64,000 nt of DNA from Papaver somniferum (GCF_003573695.1 NC_039360.1:121668336-121732335); one strand, 5' to 3'. Counted from the first letter of the stretch, positions 24,094 to 36,656 are shown. Notes: generated by a model from the sequence alone, not told the origin. A program made the numbers and translations.

Positions 24094-26490
24094 TGGTTCA
24101 ACATTAAGACTGAGTTTTATAAACAAAATTCAGGTGATATTTTTATAATTGAAATGGATCATAACACTAATTATCTCCATACTTTGGAAAATAGAAGAAT
24201 GTTAAGGAAAAATATTGATTGCTTATGTGATGCTAATGGTGTTTGGTTCAATGATAGTAAAGATATTACAAATATGCTGGTTGATCATTTTGCTCAGGTT
24301 AGTAAAACTTCTAATCCTAGTTTGATTGGTAATACTTTTGAGACCATTCCTACAATAATAACTGATCAGGATAATATACATCTTACTAGAATTCCTACTA
24401 GTGATGATATATTTTAGACTGTCAAGAATATGTCTCCCTGGAGTTCTCCTGGCCCAGATGGGTTTCAAGATGGATTCTATCGTTACATCTGGGACATTGA
24501 TGGTAAGGATGTCACCAATGATGTGCAAGGTTTTTTTGAATCAGGTTATATGCCTACTGAATTCAATAACACTTATCTTAGTTTAATACCTAAATGTGAT
24601 AATGCTATAAGGCATGTTGATTTTAGACTTATAGGATTATGTAATACCATTTATAAGGTCATATTTAAGATAATTGCTGATAGAATTAAACCTCATTTAA
24701 AGCATATAATTTCATCTTACCAACCTGCTTTTGCGCCAGGAAGGGATATTCATGACAATATTATTATTCCACATGAAATGATCCATATTATGAAACATAA
24801 AGAAGGCCAAAGTGGAACCATGGCTTTAAAACTTGATCTCTCTAAGGCCTTTGATAGGATTGAATGGAGTTTTCTTCTAGGAGTTCTTAAAGAGTTTGGC
24901 TTTGATGATAAATTTTATGGTTATATTAATCAATGCATTTCTACCACTAATATATCTGTCTTGCTGAATGGTTCTCCTACTCATGATTATACTCCTTCTA
25001 GAGGTGTTAGACAAGGTGATCCATTATCACCTTATCTATTCATATTATGCATGGAATACTTATCTAGACTTTTATTGAATGCTGAGACTAATCATCTTAT
25101 TTCAGGTGTAAAAGCAGTTAGAAATGCTCCAGGTATTACTCGCCTTATGTTTGCTGATGATATCCTGATATTTGTGAAGGCAGACATGCATAATATTCAT
25201 GGTGTTATGGAAGTTCTTGATTTTTTTGGTAAAGTTTCTGGTCAGGTGCTAAACCTTGATAAATCTAGTGTTTATTTTAGTTATAATCTCAGCCCCAGTA
25301 CTAGAGAGATCCTAGCAAGTGAACTTAAAATGACTGAAATGAAAGACACAGATAAATACTTGGGTGTATCTCTTTTGATAGGTAGAAATAAGACTAAAGC
25401 CTTTAGACCTATGATACAATCCTTTGACACTAGACTAAAAACCTGGAAGGGGAAAACTATGAACCAATCAGCTAGAACTACTATGGTAAAGCATGTTTTA
25501 AATTCCATACCAACTTATATTATGAGTTGTTTTAGAATTCAAAAAACCATGATAGATCAGATGGATTCCATACAAAAGCATTTTTGGTGGGGTCATAGTA
25601 ACAACAAAGACCTTTGTCTAATAGGTTGTAACAAACTTATTATTCCTAAGGCTTTAGGTGGTCTTGGTTTTAGAAATTTAGAGCATTTTAATTCTGCCAT
25701 GTTAACAAAAATAGCTTGGAAAGCTTGCGGTGAGGATAACTCTCTGTGTATGCAGATTATAAGAGCTAAATATGGTACAAATGGTAGATTACTTCATTTA
25801 GATAAGTTGAAAGAGGAAAGTTCATGGTTATGGATAAGCATTTATTCTGGAATTGAGATTGTTCAACAACATTCGATATGGATTGTTCAATGTGGAACAA
25901 AAATAAACATTTGGCTAGATAATTGGATTATTGGATTTAATAGTCCACCTGTCCCAATTATGGGTCTTTATAGCATTGTTACTTTTACTCTAGTTTGTGA
26001 TATTTTTCTTCCTAATACTAGAACTTGGAATGAGAACCTAATTCAATCTCTGTTTAATCATGAAACTACCACTGCCATTCTTAATATGAATGTTTCCACA
26101 ACTGGTGAAGACTATCTTATTTGGAAACCAGATAGAAAAGGTAAGTTCTCTGTCAAAAGTGCTTATGATACTCTGTGTGTTAGTCAAGTAGATAACACTA
26201 TTGGTGGTGATACTATTCCAACAATAGTTTGGAAGACACTCTGGCATACTAAAGTCCCTAACAGGATGCAACTCTTTGTCTGGAAATGCTTAAAAGATAT
26301 TGTTCATGTGAGAGATAAAATATCTAGATATAAACATGAAGTGGAACCTCATTGTGTTTTGCGTAATCATAGTACTGAAACTACTAGTCATTTGTTATCT
26401 CAGTGCAACTATGCTAAGGAAATATGGAATGCTTTAAACATTGATATACCTCTTGTTTGTCATAATTTTTTTTTTTTTAGGCTTGGGTAA
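24094..26490 (+). pseudogene. LINE reverse transcriptase and zf-RVT domain
   Basis: Reads in one frame from the left edge: linker region, a stop TAG at 24415-24417, then RT from 24430. Motifs in order: SPGPDGF (finger), LIPK, FRLIGLCNTIYKVI, SSYQPAFAPGRDIHDNI, LKLDLSKAFDRIEW (catalytic Asp), RGVRQGDPLSPYLF, LMFADD (catalytic FADD pair), then FLGVSL-like DKYLGVSLL. The C-terminal part has WKTLWHTKVPNRMQLFVWK and a Cys/His-poor version of the zf-RVT domain (HCVLRNHSTETTSHLLSQC). The frame is lost in a T-run at about 26466-26478. One nonsense codon and one homopolymer shift make it a pseudogene, though the RT core is intact. Confidence 0.9.
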
Positions 26491-26700
26491 TATCCTGGTT
26501 CTCTACACGTAACAATGAAGATTTAAATGTACTTAAATATATGTGTATAGTTTGGTACATATGGAAAGATTGATGCAATTTAATTTTCCAGGATATTAAA
26601 CCTAATGTCCAAAGTACAGTGATCAGAATTCATAACTTGGTACAGCAATGCAACTTTGTTGCTGCAGCTGTTACTATGCCTAGAAACAGTACTATTTTTC

Positions 26701-27213
26701 TAAGGAAATGGATTCCGCCAGATGAAGGATTTATTAAAATTAATGTTGATGCTTCCTACATTTTTGAAACAAAAAAAAGGTAGCATTGGTCTAATATCTC
26801 GTGATTCTGCAGGCAAGGCCTTAGGAGCTAAAGGATGGAGTTTGGAAGAGGAAGTGGAAGCTGAGATTGGACCTGAAAATTTTGAATGCAAAGCTCTAGT
26901 CAAGGTAGTGGAATGTATAAAAGATTATGGTTACAATAAAGTAATTTTTGAAATGGATTGCCAGAATGTGGTGAATTCGATTTGCAGAGATGACTCTCAA
27001 GTGCACTGGATGAACAACCACTTCATTCTTTCAGTTAAGAACAAGTTTTTAAATAAAAATCTTTGGTTTTGTAAGGCAATATATAGACAAGCAAATAGTG
27101 TTGCTCATGCTCTAGCAAGAAAGGCAAGAGTAGATGCACAAAGCTTTAATTTTCATTTTATATATCCTTCGGACATCATTAAATGGATTCAGGAAGACTA
27201 TGTAATGCATTAG
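26701..27213 (+). pseudogene. LINE RNase H domain (RVT_3 type)
   Basis: Continues the LINE polyprotein in another frame. WIPPDEGFIKINVDASY (first catalytic Asp) is in one frame up to an A-run at about 26770, and then GSIGLISRDSAGKALGAKG continues in the frame that stays open to 27213. Further conserved acids: E in FECKALVKVVE, D in FEMDCQNVV, and NSVAHALA near the end. This is the plant-LINE RNase H module that follows zf-RVT. Two frameshifts, both at homopolymers, separate it from the RT. Confidence 0.85.
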
Positions 27214-27255
27214 AATGTTTAATCAATAAAATTCTTTTAGTATAAAAAAAAAAAA

Positions 27256-28048
27256 GAATACGCGAATCACAGTTCCGGACTTAGCCTTGTGTAGACGTTT
27301 GCAAACATAGTTCGCAAACAAGAGTTTCGGACCTGAACTAGAACTTCATAGTGCACATACAAGGTATACATACTGTAATATATCCAGGCATTGGTAGTCG
27401 TTCTAAAACTCTCATTTAATCATTAAAACATCCTTAGAAGACAACAATGGTAATCTTACACATACCACTAGCTTCAAGTAATTTTCAAGTGATTAATCGA
27501 TCAATACGAAACTTCCCAAGTTAACATCAGATGATTGTCTCACACAAATAATGTAAGATGTTCAAGGTAATTTTCACATAATCATCTTGACTTAATATTT
27601 AGATTCCAACAAATAAATTGTCTCCAACTAAACTCGTCAAGTAGATGATGAAGTTTAAGCTAAAGTTAAAAGCTTCTAACACATATTTCGATAAATATAT
27701 AAACGAGATAAACTCGGCTCGAAATTTCAATTGTGTGTAATGTAAAAGTCTATATGTCTATACGACTTAGTGTGTTTAGAAGATAGAATATAATAGACTT
27801 CCGAGTGGTAGATAAGTTTTTGTCTCCACATACCTTTTTTTGATGAAGTTCCTCCAAGCTCTTCAGTAGATCTTCTTCTTCAATTGGTGAACGTTGTGAA
27901 GTCTAAATCTCAACTACACACTTCTATCCTAATCCGATACATAGCTATAAGTAGACTAAAAATCAAGTATATAATTTTGATCAACTAAACTTGACAAACA
28001 ATCTTGAGATAGCAGCGCTTGAGAGTTCGACCGAGCAGTGCTCTAACA
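27256..28048 (-). repeat. Sirevirus-like LTR 5' part, minus orientation
   Basis: Minus-strand LTR start TGTTAGAGCACTGCTCGG at 28048. Similar to the start of the S LTR at 28564 but in opposite orientation. It is cut on the left at the LINE A tail. No polypurine tract of the usual kind: the bases before it also read as LINE ORF1 codons. Confidence 0.65.
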
Positions 28049-28408
28049 CATCTCACCTTTTAGATTCCAAGCACGAGACACAAAATTCTTAATCATCCAA
28101 TAAGGTAATTTCTTACCTAAACAAACCCTAATCAATAAATTCTCACAATTAGAGAGATCTTCAGAAACATCTTCAAAACCAACATTTGTAACTCTATTAC
28201 CATCAATTGATCCAGGTAGTGTAAACCCTATATTAGCATCAGGAACAACCTATCTTCTCTTAACACCACCAGCACTTGTCCCTTGAGAACCCTGTAAAAA
28301 CTTTTTAGGCGAACTCGATCCTCCCACACTTGATCTCTCTACCTTTTGGGAGGACGATGGTAGAGAGGAACCACCAGGAGACACACCAGATCCACCATCT
28401 TCAACCAT
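28049..28408 (-). pseudogene. LINE ORF1 N-terminus (DUF4283-like)
   Basis: Minus-strand frame from ATG at 28408: a Gly/Ser-rich N-terminus (MVEDGGSGVSPGGSS), one in-frame TAG after VKRR, then a block reading LLIRVCLGKKLPYWMIKNF and WNLKGEM. The pattern 'L.G..LGK.LP...I..F....W.LKGE' matches the DUF4283 domain of plant LINE ORF1 proteins. The frame is broken off exactly at the LTR start at 28048. It belongs to a different LINE from 24094-27255, as it has the opposite strand. The stop and truncation make it a pseudogene. Confidence 0.6.
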
Positions 28409-28563
28409 GGCTGAAGTGAAAGTAACAAGAAAACCCTAGAGAAACTATCAGAAGAACTCGCCTTTACCAATGGTCAAAATCGCCTGACCAAAGTCAAGTA
28501 GAGAGAAATTTTTTAATTGTTTGAAGGTTATATTCCTTTCAGATCATTATATGCTCTTTAAGG
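28409..28563 (-). other. Probable LINE 5' leader
   Basis: About 155 bp upstream of the ORF1 start, non-coding, ending at the S LTR start. It holds AAACCCTAG-like and polypyrimidine (minus strand) words often found in LINE leaders; this is weak evidence. Confidence 0.35.
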
Positions 28564-30245
28564 TGTTAGAGCACTGCTCGCTCGAACTCGCATACATTGC
28601 TATCTCAAGCATGTTTGTCAATGTTAGTGATCAAAACTATAAGTATTGATTTCTAGTCTACTATTAGCTAAGTCTTGGACTAGGATAAAAAGTGTAGTTG
28701 AGCTCAAGACTCGATGGTGATCATCATACAAAGATGAAGAACTACTCAAGGAACTGGTGGAACTTCATTGACTAAAAGGTATGCGGAGACCTGAACTTAT
28801 CTATCACTCAAAAGTCTATCTACTCTATCTCCTATCTTGAGACAAAAGTCGTTCTGCTATATAGACTTTGATTATACACATTTTCTATTTCGATCCGAGT
28901 TTATCTCTCTTATCTATTTCTCGAAATATGTGTTGGTAAGCTTTCGCTTTGGCCAAGTTCATTTTTACTAGTGACGAAAGTCATGTTAAGTTTCAATCAC
29001 TTGAAAATGGCTTTGACGAAAAATGGTTTGTGAACAACAACTATATAACGTCCTCTAAGAATGTTTCAATGATTGAAATGAGAGTTTAAATTATATAACC
29101 ATGGTTGGATATAAGCATTGTGTGGTAACTCGTACATGTAGAAGTCCTTATTCCTTACTTTGTTGCTTAGGAAAACCGGAACTAGAGTCTGCGTACCCAG
29201 TCCGCGTACTGTCGGAGGTTCTCATCCCAAGAATTTCTGCTGGAGTTTGTGAATTGAAAACAAACTTATTCCGGGTACTTAAGTTCGCGTACCAGTCCGC
29301 GTACTTTAGTTGGTTATTTTCTAAAAACGATTATTCGTGAACTTAAACTTATATAAACTAAGGAATGCAAGTTTCCAAACCGTGGCTATAAAGTTCATGA
29401 ATCGATTCGAGTGAATCAAATCGTTTTTATTTCAATTGTGTCTATTATAAAGATCTATGCAATTGAACAACTCTCTAACTTGTTCATTTGAGTCATTTGA
29501 ACTAGTTGTGGTAAAGAAGAATATGGTTGATATGAAAGTGCTCATATGGCTAACCATTTGGTTAACTACTGTTGAACCAACTAGATGTACATGTTTGGGT
29601 ACGGTTATACAAACCTAGATAAACGTGCATTTCATTTGTGTGTAACAAGCTAAGTTTCGATCTAACGGTTGAAAGATATTAGCTTGAATCTAATCAGGTT
29701 TTCATCTAACGGTGAATATTGAATGCTTTGTTACTAAGCTAACATTGATTGTAAACACTGATTGGAACGACTATATAAGGGAGAACTCTAGCAACTGGGA
29801 AACCTAATACCCACACCTCCTATGTGGTACTAGTTGTATTAGCTAGAGTCGATTCTCCTTTAACCTTAGGTTTCTTCCCGAGACCCTGTAGGTTAACGAC
29901 TTGAAGACTTCATTGGGATTGTGAATCCAGACCGATACTACTTTCTCGTAGTTGTGTGATCTGATCTTGCTATTTCTATCGTACTAAGTACAATTGTAAG
30001 ATTGGCTTGAGATTGATTTATCCGACACGCAAGATATAAAAGAAGTCACAAACATCTCTTCGTCTCATCGTTTGTGATTCCGCAATATCTTCTTTCGCTA
30101 GTCAATTAAGATTATTGTGAGGTGATTGATAATACTAGGTTGTTCTTCGGGAATATAAGTCCGGGTTATCAATTGGCTCCTGTTCACCTTGATTTATCAA
30201 AAGACGGAACAAAAACTCGTAGGTATTTCTGTGGGAGACAGATTT
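28564..30245 (+). repeat. 5' LTR of S (Sirevirus-like), 3'-truncated
   Basis: Begins TGTTAGAGCACTGCTCGCTC. Collinear with 18535-20010, and stops at GGGAGACAGATTTA (30245), where the other copy continues another 650 bp. The rest of the LTR, the primer site and the gag N-terminus have been deleted. TATATAAGG box at 29772-29780; the repeated GCGTAC words at 29190-29310 lie upstream of it. Confidence 0.75.
29772..29780 (+). promoter_or_regulatory. TATA box in S LTR
   Basis: TATATAAGG, equivalent to TATATAAAGG at 19520-19529 in the other plus-strand LTR piece. Confidence 0.55.
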
Positions 30246-30249
30246 ATCT

Positions 30250-31503
30250 GTTTATGGTCCTTTGACTGAATCAGCATTTAACTGGGAAAAATCTCTTGAT
30301 GAACAGTTGGATGATCTTTCAGATGACAGCGATTCAGAAGAAGGACAAAGTATTGATGAGGAAGTCTCTTAATATATCAAGCTTTTTGACCATGCTTTGA
30401 AAGAAAAGAAGTTAACTACTTGCTTGAGTAAATACATGGCACCTCTCTGTCAAGAAAACAGAAAACTGAGAAAACTCTTTAAAGGGTATGATGGTGGATA
30501 TAAACTTTTACAATCTACCGTTAAAGATCGAGAAGAAGACTTACGCTCAAAAAGGTCTGAATGTGATAATCTTCTTCGAAATCTCTTTGTGTTGAAAGAA
30601 AGACTTGCAGAATCCGAAGCAAGATATGACGTCTCTCAACAAAAATGTTCTAATGACAGAGAACTCAGTCTCCTCGCCAGAGAAAAATCTTTGGAGACCG
30701 TTCTCGCAGCTGCCCTTAAAAAGGTAAAATCACTGGAGGAGAATCTGAAAAGATTCAATTCTAGGTCTACAAAATTATCTTCTATGCTTGGAGCATGTAA
30801 AGAACATCGTGATACACGTGGTCTGGGCTATAAGGGAATAGACGCTCCAAGTACTGATAAGATCAATTTTGTTCAAGCTAATGCCAAATTTTCATGTGAA
30901 AAAAACTTACCAACAGCCGACGGTTTTGGAAACAAGGATTGTACTCCTTCAAATTTAACTCGCATGAGAAAAGTCAAAAACAAATCCTTTAACTGCTGTT
31001 ATTGCAGAAATAAAGGGCATCTTGAACGAAGATGTCGTTTTCGACTGGGGAATGAAAAACTTTACAACATTCTTGTATGGATGTCTAAAGAAGTAATTAA
31101 AACTGTCTCTCATATTGTTGGAGTAAAAGGAAGTGTCTGCAATCAAGAGAAATGTTGTGATGAGTCATTTCTAGAATATGATTTTGAGACAAAAAATGCC
31201 TACAATTGTAGAAGGAATAATGTCAGGTGGACAACTGACTCTTTAAATCACTCTGAGAAGAGAAAATGGCATATGAGAAAGAAAGAAAAGCCAAATTCCT
31301 TATCTCCTTCTAAAGAAGACAGTGAACCCAAAGTGTCTGCTCCAGATTTCATTCATATCAATAATCGAGTCTCGGAGCTCAAGATCAGCATAAACATACT
31401 CAAACGGAGCATTAAAAAGGCAAGGAAATCAGCAGGTTCATGTATTCCTTGTTTCACTCTGGTTAAATCTCTTTCTACTAATCCTAATGATTTTTCTGAA
31501 AGT
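30250..31503 (+). pseudogene. Sirevirus-type gag, C-terminal part
   Basis: One reading frame from 30250 (VYGPLTESAFNWEKSL) with a TAA at 30370-30372, then open through ATG 30397 to the E2 insertion at 31503. An acidic start (DDLSDDSDSEE) is followed by a predicted coiled coil (roughly residues 20-140 after the ATG, many K/E/L/R), then a zinc knuckle CCYCRNKGHLERRC (C-x2-C-x4-H-x4-C) and a basic C-terminal region. Coiled coil followed by knuckle is the layout of Sirevirus gag. In the undisturbed element the frame would end two codons after the insertion point (SES-LQ-stop). The final residues of the open frame in the window (after SES) are E2 LTR sequence. No pol follows, so S looks non-autonomous or internally deleted. 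Confidence 0.75.
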
Positions 31504-33479
31504 TGTAGATGGGGCAAAACAATTTGCTGGTTTTCACGAGATTGAGGAGACGACCGTACGGAGGAGACTCCTTGAACCGAGCGAAATTTTCAACCTCACA
31601 CATATGTACTGCAAGAATGGAGTGCTTTGAATTCGAGAGATCAATCTGTAGTACTCCGGTCTAAACCAAGACAATGGCCATTCCAGAGTAAATTCTGTCA
31701 CAAGAGAGAATGGGTTGATTTGTAGGAGGGAAGCTGAAAAATGTGTGGAATCAATGGTAATCAAAGACTGTGGGTGTGTTATGAATTCTGAATAAGATCA
31801 GTTCTGAATGATTGAAGTTGCTCAGTTGAGAGTAATTGCTCAATTGATGAGGTGTTGATCTCGTATTGTCTGTGAGACGTGAGATTCTTGTATATTCAAT
31901 CATGATTTCAGAGACTTATTTATATTGCTGGAATTGTAGACACCATGATCCCATGAAGTGTGACAGTTGATGGAATCAAAGAGTGGGGAAATGGAAATCG
32001 TGTTTGAAACTAGTTGCTCATCGTGCGGAGACTTGGCCGATTTTCCATCCACTACTTTGTTAACTCCTTCAACTGATTGCACGACTTTCTCACATTCCAT
32101 CATGTGTACGAACACACGTGTCGTAGACCGCCAGACCAAAACCCTAGTTAATATCCCCCCATGTGACACGATTGAAATCTCGTGGTTAATTAGTCAGTTG
32201 TTGACTTCATGATTTTATGGGACGATGTGTCCAGGTATTTGCTGAGTTGAACATGATTTTGCAAAATGTTATGAAACTCATGAATTGAACGTGTCTGTTG
32301 AGACAAAAGTATAATTCTCACGTTGATAGTTGAGGCGAGCAAGCATTGCTCTGAATTGTTGAATATTGATAGTTGAACCAATATTCCTTGATTTGAGCAA
32401 ATATTGCTTATCTGAGCAAGTGTTGCTCGTCTGATGAATTATTGGTAGCGTGACCAAAATAAAACATTAATTAGAATACTGGTAGTTGAACCGAGCATAA
32501 TTAATAAGAATACTGATCATGAGATCGTCGTAAATTTATTAGTGTTTGAATCTGGAATTATGATCCTTGGATTCAGAAACCCAAATCTGATCAATTGATG
32601 ACCAATTGATGGTTTATTTCAAAATCAACCATGGAATGGAAGAGAGATCGGCTACATGGGATCATGGATCGACCATGTAGCGCCGATATGCTCATGTGAG
32701 CAAAATACCAAGGTCTCTTGAAGAGTTGGTGATTTGTTGATGAAAGAATGATTAAATGCTGGTTTAATCATTTATTCGAAAAATGCTCGTCTGAGCTTTA
32801 GGTGATAAAACCTAATTAATTATGAATAGGTGAGGGACTGACCAAGGGGTCATGAAACCGGCCCTGGGTGGTCACGGGATCGACTGACGATCACTCCATG
32901 AAATTCCAAAATTATTTGGAAGAGTTTTGGACCTAATGCATGGCCGTCCGGCCAGTGACCACGGTTCCATGGTGCTTTTCCTAATTTTATATTATTTTTC
33001 ATGAATTTATGAAAATATCATGAAATAAAGGAATTTGTGGAAATTAAGGAGTTTCCTTGAAGTGAAAGAGTTTCCATGGGATCAAGGAAGCAAATAATAT
33101 TAAAAATAATAAAATAAGGGCGTGTGGGACCGGCTGAGGCATGGCCGGCCGGCTGGGGCCCGGTCCCGTGCGTTTTCCCTAATTTTATGTATTTTTATGT
33201 ATTTTTTCCATGATTGAAAGGAATTTTCATAATTTGAGAGAAATACCATGAAATCAAGGAATTTCATGGGATCAAGGAAACCTTAAAATAATAATAATAA
33301 AATAAAGGGAAATATGATAAGATCAAGGAAAATAACAAAAATATGATAAAATATAAAACTGGCGTGGGATTGGCCACGGCACGGACGGCCGGCCGGTGAA
33401 CCCAATCCCTCAGTACCTTGGTCGATATTTAATTATTTATTATTTTCCTTCCTATTTTGCATAGGTTCATCGTTTCGTC
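31504..33479 (-). repeat. Distal part of the 3' LTR of E2
   Basis: Matches 56785-59357 of the 5' LTR except for missing repeat units in the GC-rich middle. It ends at 33479 in ...GTTTCGTC, exactly where E1 begins; the LTR resumes at 47952 with TCGTCGTATTTTG. TATAAATAA on the minus strand at 31916-31924. Confidence 0.88.
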
Positions 33480-33713
33480 TGTAGATGGTGGATTTTCGAC
33501 AAGGGCTAAAATCGTAAACTCATAATTATACGAAGCTCTGATCCAGCAATCAGACGTGAGTATCGAGACACGGGTCTCTCATCGAATTCTCAACGGAGAG
33601 TACTTTCTCTCAGAGTACATGTAGATATGTAGTCTCACCACTGGACAACGGCATATCTCATGAATACTGAATACTTTCAGTGATTATTTCTATATAGTAT
33701 CACGAGATGGACG

Positions 33714-33866
33714 GCTCCTAGACAGCTTGCTCTGCTAGTATAGAGCGATAACGTCTTCAGGAACAAACAACGAGTTTACCCTGACTATATAAAGGATATG
33801 ACTTACCGACAAGCTCATATCGGGATAATTAATGCTCCTAGACAGTTTGCTCTGCTAGTATAGAGC
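33714..33866. repeat. Twin 33-bp imperfect-palindrome motif flanking a TATA-like box
   Basis: Two copies, 33714-33746 and 33834-33866, start GCTCCTAGACAG and end GCTAGTATAGAGC; their ends pair imperfectly (GCTC/GAGC, TA/TA, AC/GT). TATATAAAGG lies between them at 33786-33795. The same pair occurs in each E LTR (about 45945 and 46062; 48220 and 48335; 59600 and 59720). Confidence 0.7.
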
Positions 33867-34719
33867 CACAAAGTTAATTATTCCTAATTAAGATTAATTC
33901 TGCCATGATATTCACTACTGAATTCCCAGAATAATCTATTATTGCTCCCATTCCATGGTCGAATCCACGACTGGTCCCACGGAATGGCAATAACAATTGC
34001 TCTTATTCCATGGTCGAATCTGCGATTGGTCCCACGGAATGGAAATAAACAATTGTTCTGATTCTATGATCGAATCCACGGCTTGATCTCATAGAATAGC
34101 AATAACTATATTATCTCATTACTCCGATTTCATGATCGAATCCACAACTGGTCTCATAAATGGTAATAGATAAATCTTAATTACTCCGATTCTATGGTCG
34201 AATCTACGATCCCATGGAATGGTAATGCTCAATTTATTATTCTGAATTCGTAGTCGAATCCTCAGCTGATCCTATGAATTAATAATAAACATCTTATTAC
34301 TCAGTTTTGTGAACTATTCTCCACTGAATTCCACAATTAGTAATAAATAATCAACAACCGGGTATCTGAGCTACCTTTAAGTAAGCGCCGATTAAAATGG
34401 TGAAAGTGTATTCAACGACGATACGCTAACAGTCACCGCACGAACGAGTATTTCAAAATACAACGAAACGATGAACCTATGCAAAATACAGAAGAAAATA
34501 ATAAATAATTAAAAATATTGACCAAGGTGCTGGAAACACGGACACACGACCTACCGACCGTGTCGTAGTCAGTTCCATGCCAGTTTTTTATTTTTAATAC
34601 ATTTTTATTATTTTCCATGATTTGATGAAAATTCTCTCATCTGATCAAATCTCCTTCGTCTCGAGGAAGCTCCTCGGTTTCATGGTACTTCCATAAATCC
34701 ATAACAAATAATATAAAAT

Positions 34720-35370
34720 TAAGGAAAGGAGTGTGGGGCGTGACCATTGGCCAACCGGCCATGCCTTGGTCCCAGCCGGCCCCACACCCCATGGTTCCTT
34801 ATTATTTTATTATTATTATTATTTCTCTAATTTCATGAAAAAACTCCTTGATTTCATGGTATTTGTTGCACAAATCATCATATAATAGTAAAATAAAATA
34901 AAATTATGAAAACTTGTGGGACCGGGCCACTAGCCGGCCGGCCATGCCCTAGCCGGTCCCACACGCCCTTTTTTTTATTATTTTATTATTATTTATCCTA
35001 TTTTTCCTTGAATTCATCAAATTCCTTGATTTTATGGTATTTCTCTCAAATTAGGAAAAATTCCCTCAAATCATCAAAAATACCTAAAAATATTAAAAAA
35101 TTATGAAAAACTCGTGGGACCGGTCCATAGTCGGCCGGCCATGTCTTCATGGTCTCACACGCCCGTGTTTTTATTATTTTAATATTTTGCTTCCTTGAAC
35201 TCATGAAAACTCCTTCAATTCATGGAAACTCCCTAAATTCATCAAATTTCTCAAAATTCATGAATTTTTCATAAAATCATCAAAATATTATAAAGTTAAG
35301 GAAAAGGAACCACGGGACCGTGGTCACGACCGGCCGACCATGCCTTGACCACGGCGGTCCCACGCCTCCT
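34720..35370. repeat. About 190-bp tandem repeats with GGCCGGCC cores
   Basis: Each unit combines a GC block (GTGGGACCGG..., GGCCGGCC, CATGCC) with an AT-rich spacer of CATGAAA/AAGGAA and TTATTATT words. About three to four units here; equivalent arrays at 32850-33400 and 58460-59300 have different unit numbers, and the E1 3' LTR has lost its array. Confidence 0.65.
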
Positions 35371-36656
35371 CATTCCTTATTTTATAATTATTTTTCATCA
35401 TCTCATTGTGTTTTCCTCAGTTTCGTCGAAACCCTAATTTTGGCATATTTTCTCGAATGGATGCTCAATTGCACGCCAGAAAATATCAAAATTCTCAGGA
35501 CTGAGACGCGGATGCCTTGGAGACACGAGCACGCTATCTTGACCGACCAAGATTGGCTCTTTGGCTCACGGAAGCCGGTCCCATCAATTTTCACAGTTTT
35601 GACCTAATTTGCACAATTGCTCGTATTAGGTCCAAAACTCTTCCAAAAACTTTGGATTTTCATGAAGTGATCGTCAGGCGGTCACGTGACAACCCAGGGC
35701 CGGTTTCATGACTCCATGGTCAGTCCCTCGCCTCGTCATAATTAATTAGGTTTTCTCACCTAAGGCTCAGACGAGCATTTTGAATAAATGATTAAGCCAG
35801 CATTTAATCATTCTTCCACCAACAAATCGTCAACTCTTCAGGAGTTTTTCGTATTTGCTCACGTGAGCATATGGACACTACATGGTTGATCCACGGTCCC
35901 ATATCTCCCTCCTTCGTCCTATGGTTAAACTTCTGACGAACCATGAATTGATCATCAATTGATCAAATTAGGGTTTCTGAATCCAAGGATCATCATTCCA
36001 GATTCCAACCTTAATAATTTTACGACGGCCTCGTGGTCATTATTTTATTAATTATGCTCGGTTCAATGACCAGTATTCTAATTAATATTTTTGGTACGCT
36101 TCCAATAATCCATCAGATGAGCAACACATTCTCAGACGATCAAATATTCAATAATTCATCACATGAGCAACACTTGCTCAGATGATAAATATTTGCTCAA
36201 ACCAAGGTATATTGGTTCAACAATTAATATTCAACGATCCATCGAATGAGCAATACTTGCTCACTTCATCATAAGAACTATACCTCTGTCTCATGACATG
36301 TTCAACTCATGAGTTTCAGAACATCATGTTCAACTCAGCAACTACATGGACCCATCGTCCCATCAAACCACAAAGTCATCAATTGACTAACATACCACGA
36401 GACATCAATCGTGTCACTTTGGGGGGATATCACTTAGGGTTTTGGTCTGGCGGTCTACGACACGTGTGTTCAAACACACGATGGAATGTGAGCAAGTCGT
36501 GCAATCAGTTGAAGGAATTCACGAGGTAGTGGGTGGAAAATCGACCAAGTCTCCACACGTTGAGCAATTGGTTTCAAACACGATCTCCACTTCCCCACTC
36601 CTTGATTCCATCAACTGTCACACTTCATGGGGTCATGGTGTCTAAAATTCCAGCAA

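Larger units (their letters stand above)
24094..27255 (+). mobile_element. 5'-truncated LINE (plant L1-type)
   Basis: Plus-strand non-LTR element: RT, zinc-binding C-terminal domain and RNase H region, then AATAAA (27225-27230) and a 12-base A tail (27244-27255). The endonuclease and ORF1 are absent; the left end abuts LTR C-b. The DNA after the A tail is Sirevirus-like LTR. No target-site duplication is visible, as expected if the left end was cut by a later event. Confidence 0.88.

Noticed and set aside
30955..31146. Minus-strand frame inside the S gag
   Set aside because: Shadow of the zinc-knuckle coding region on the other strand.
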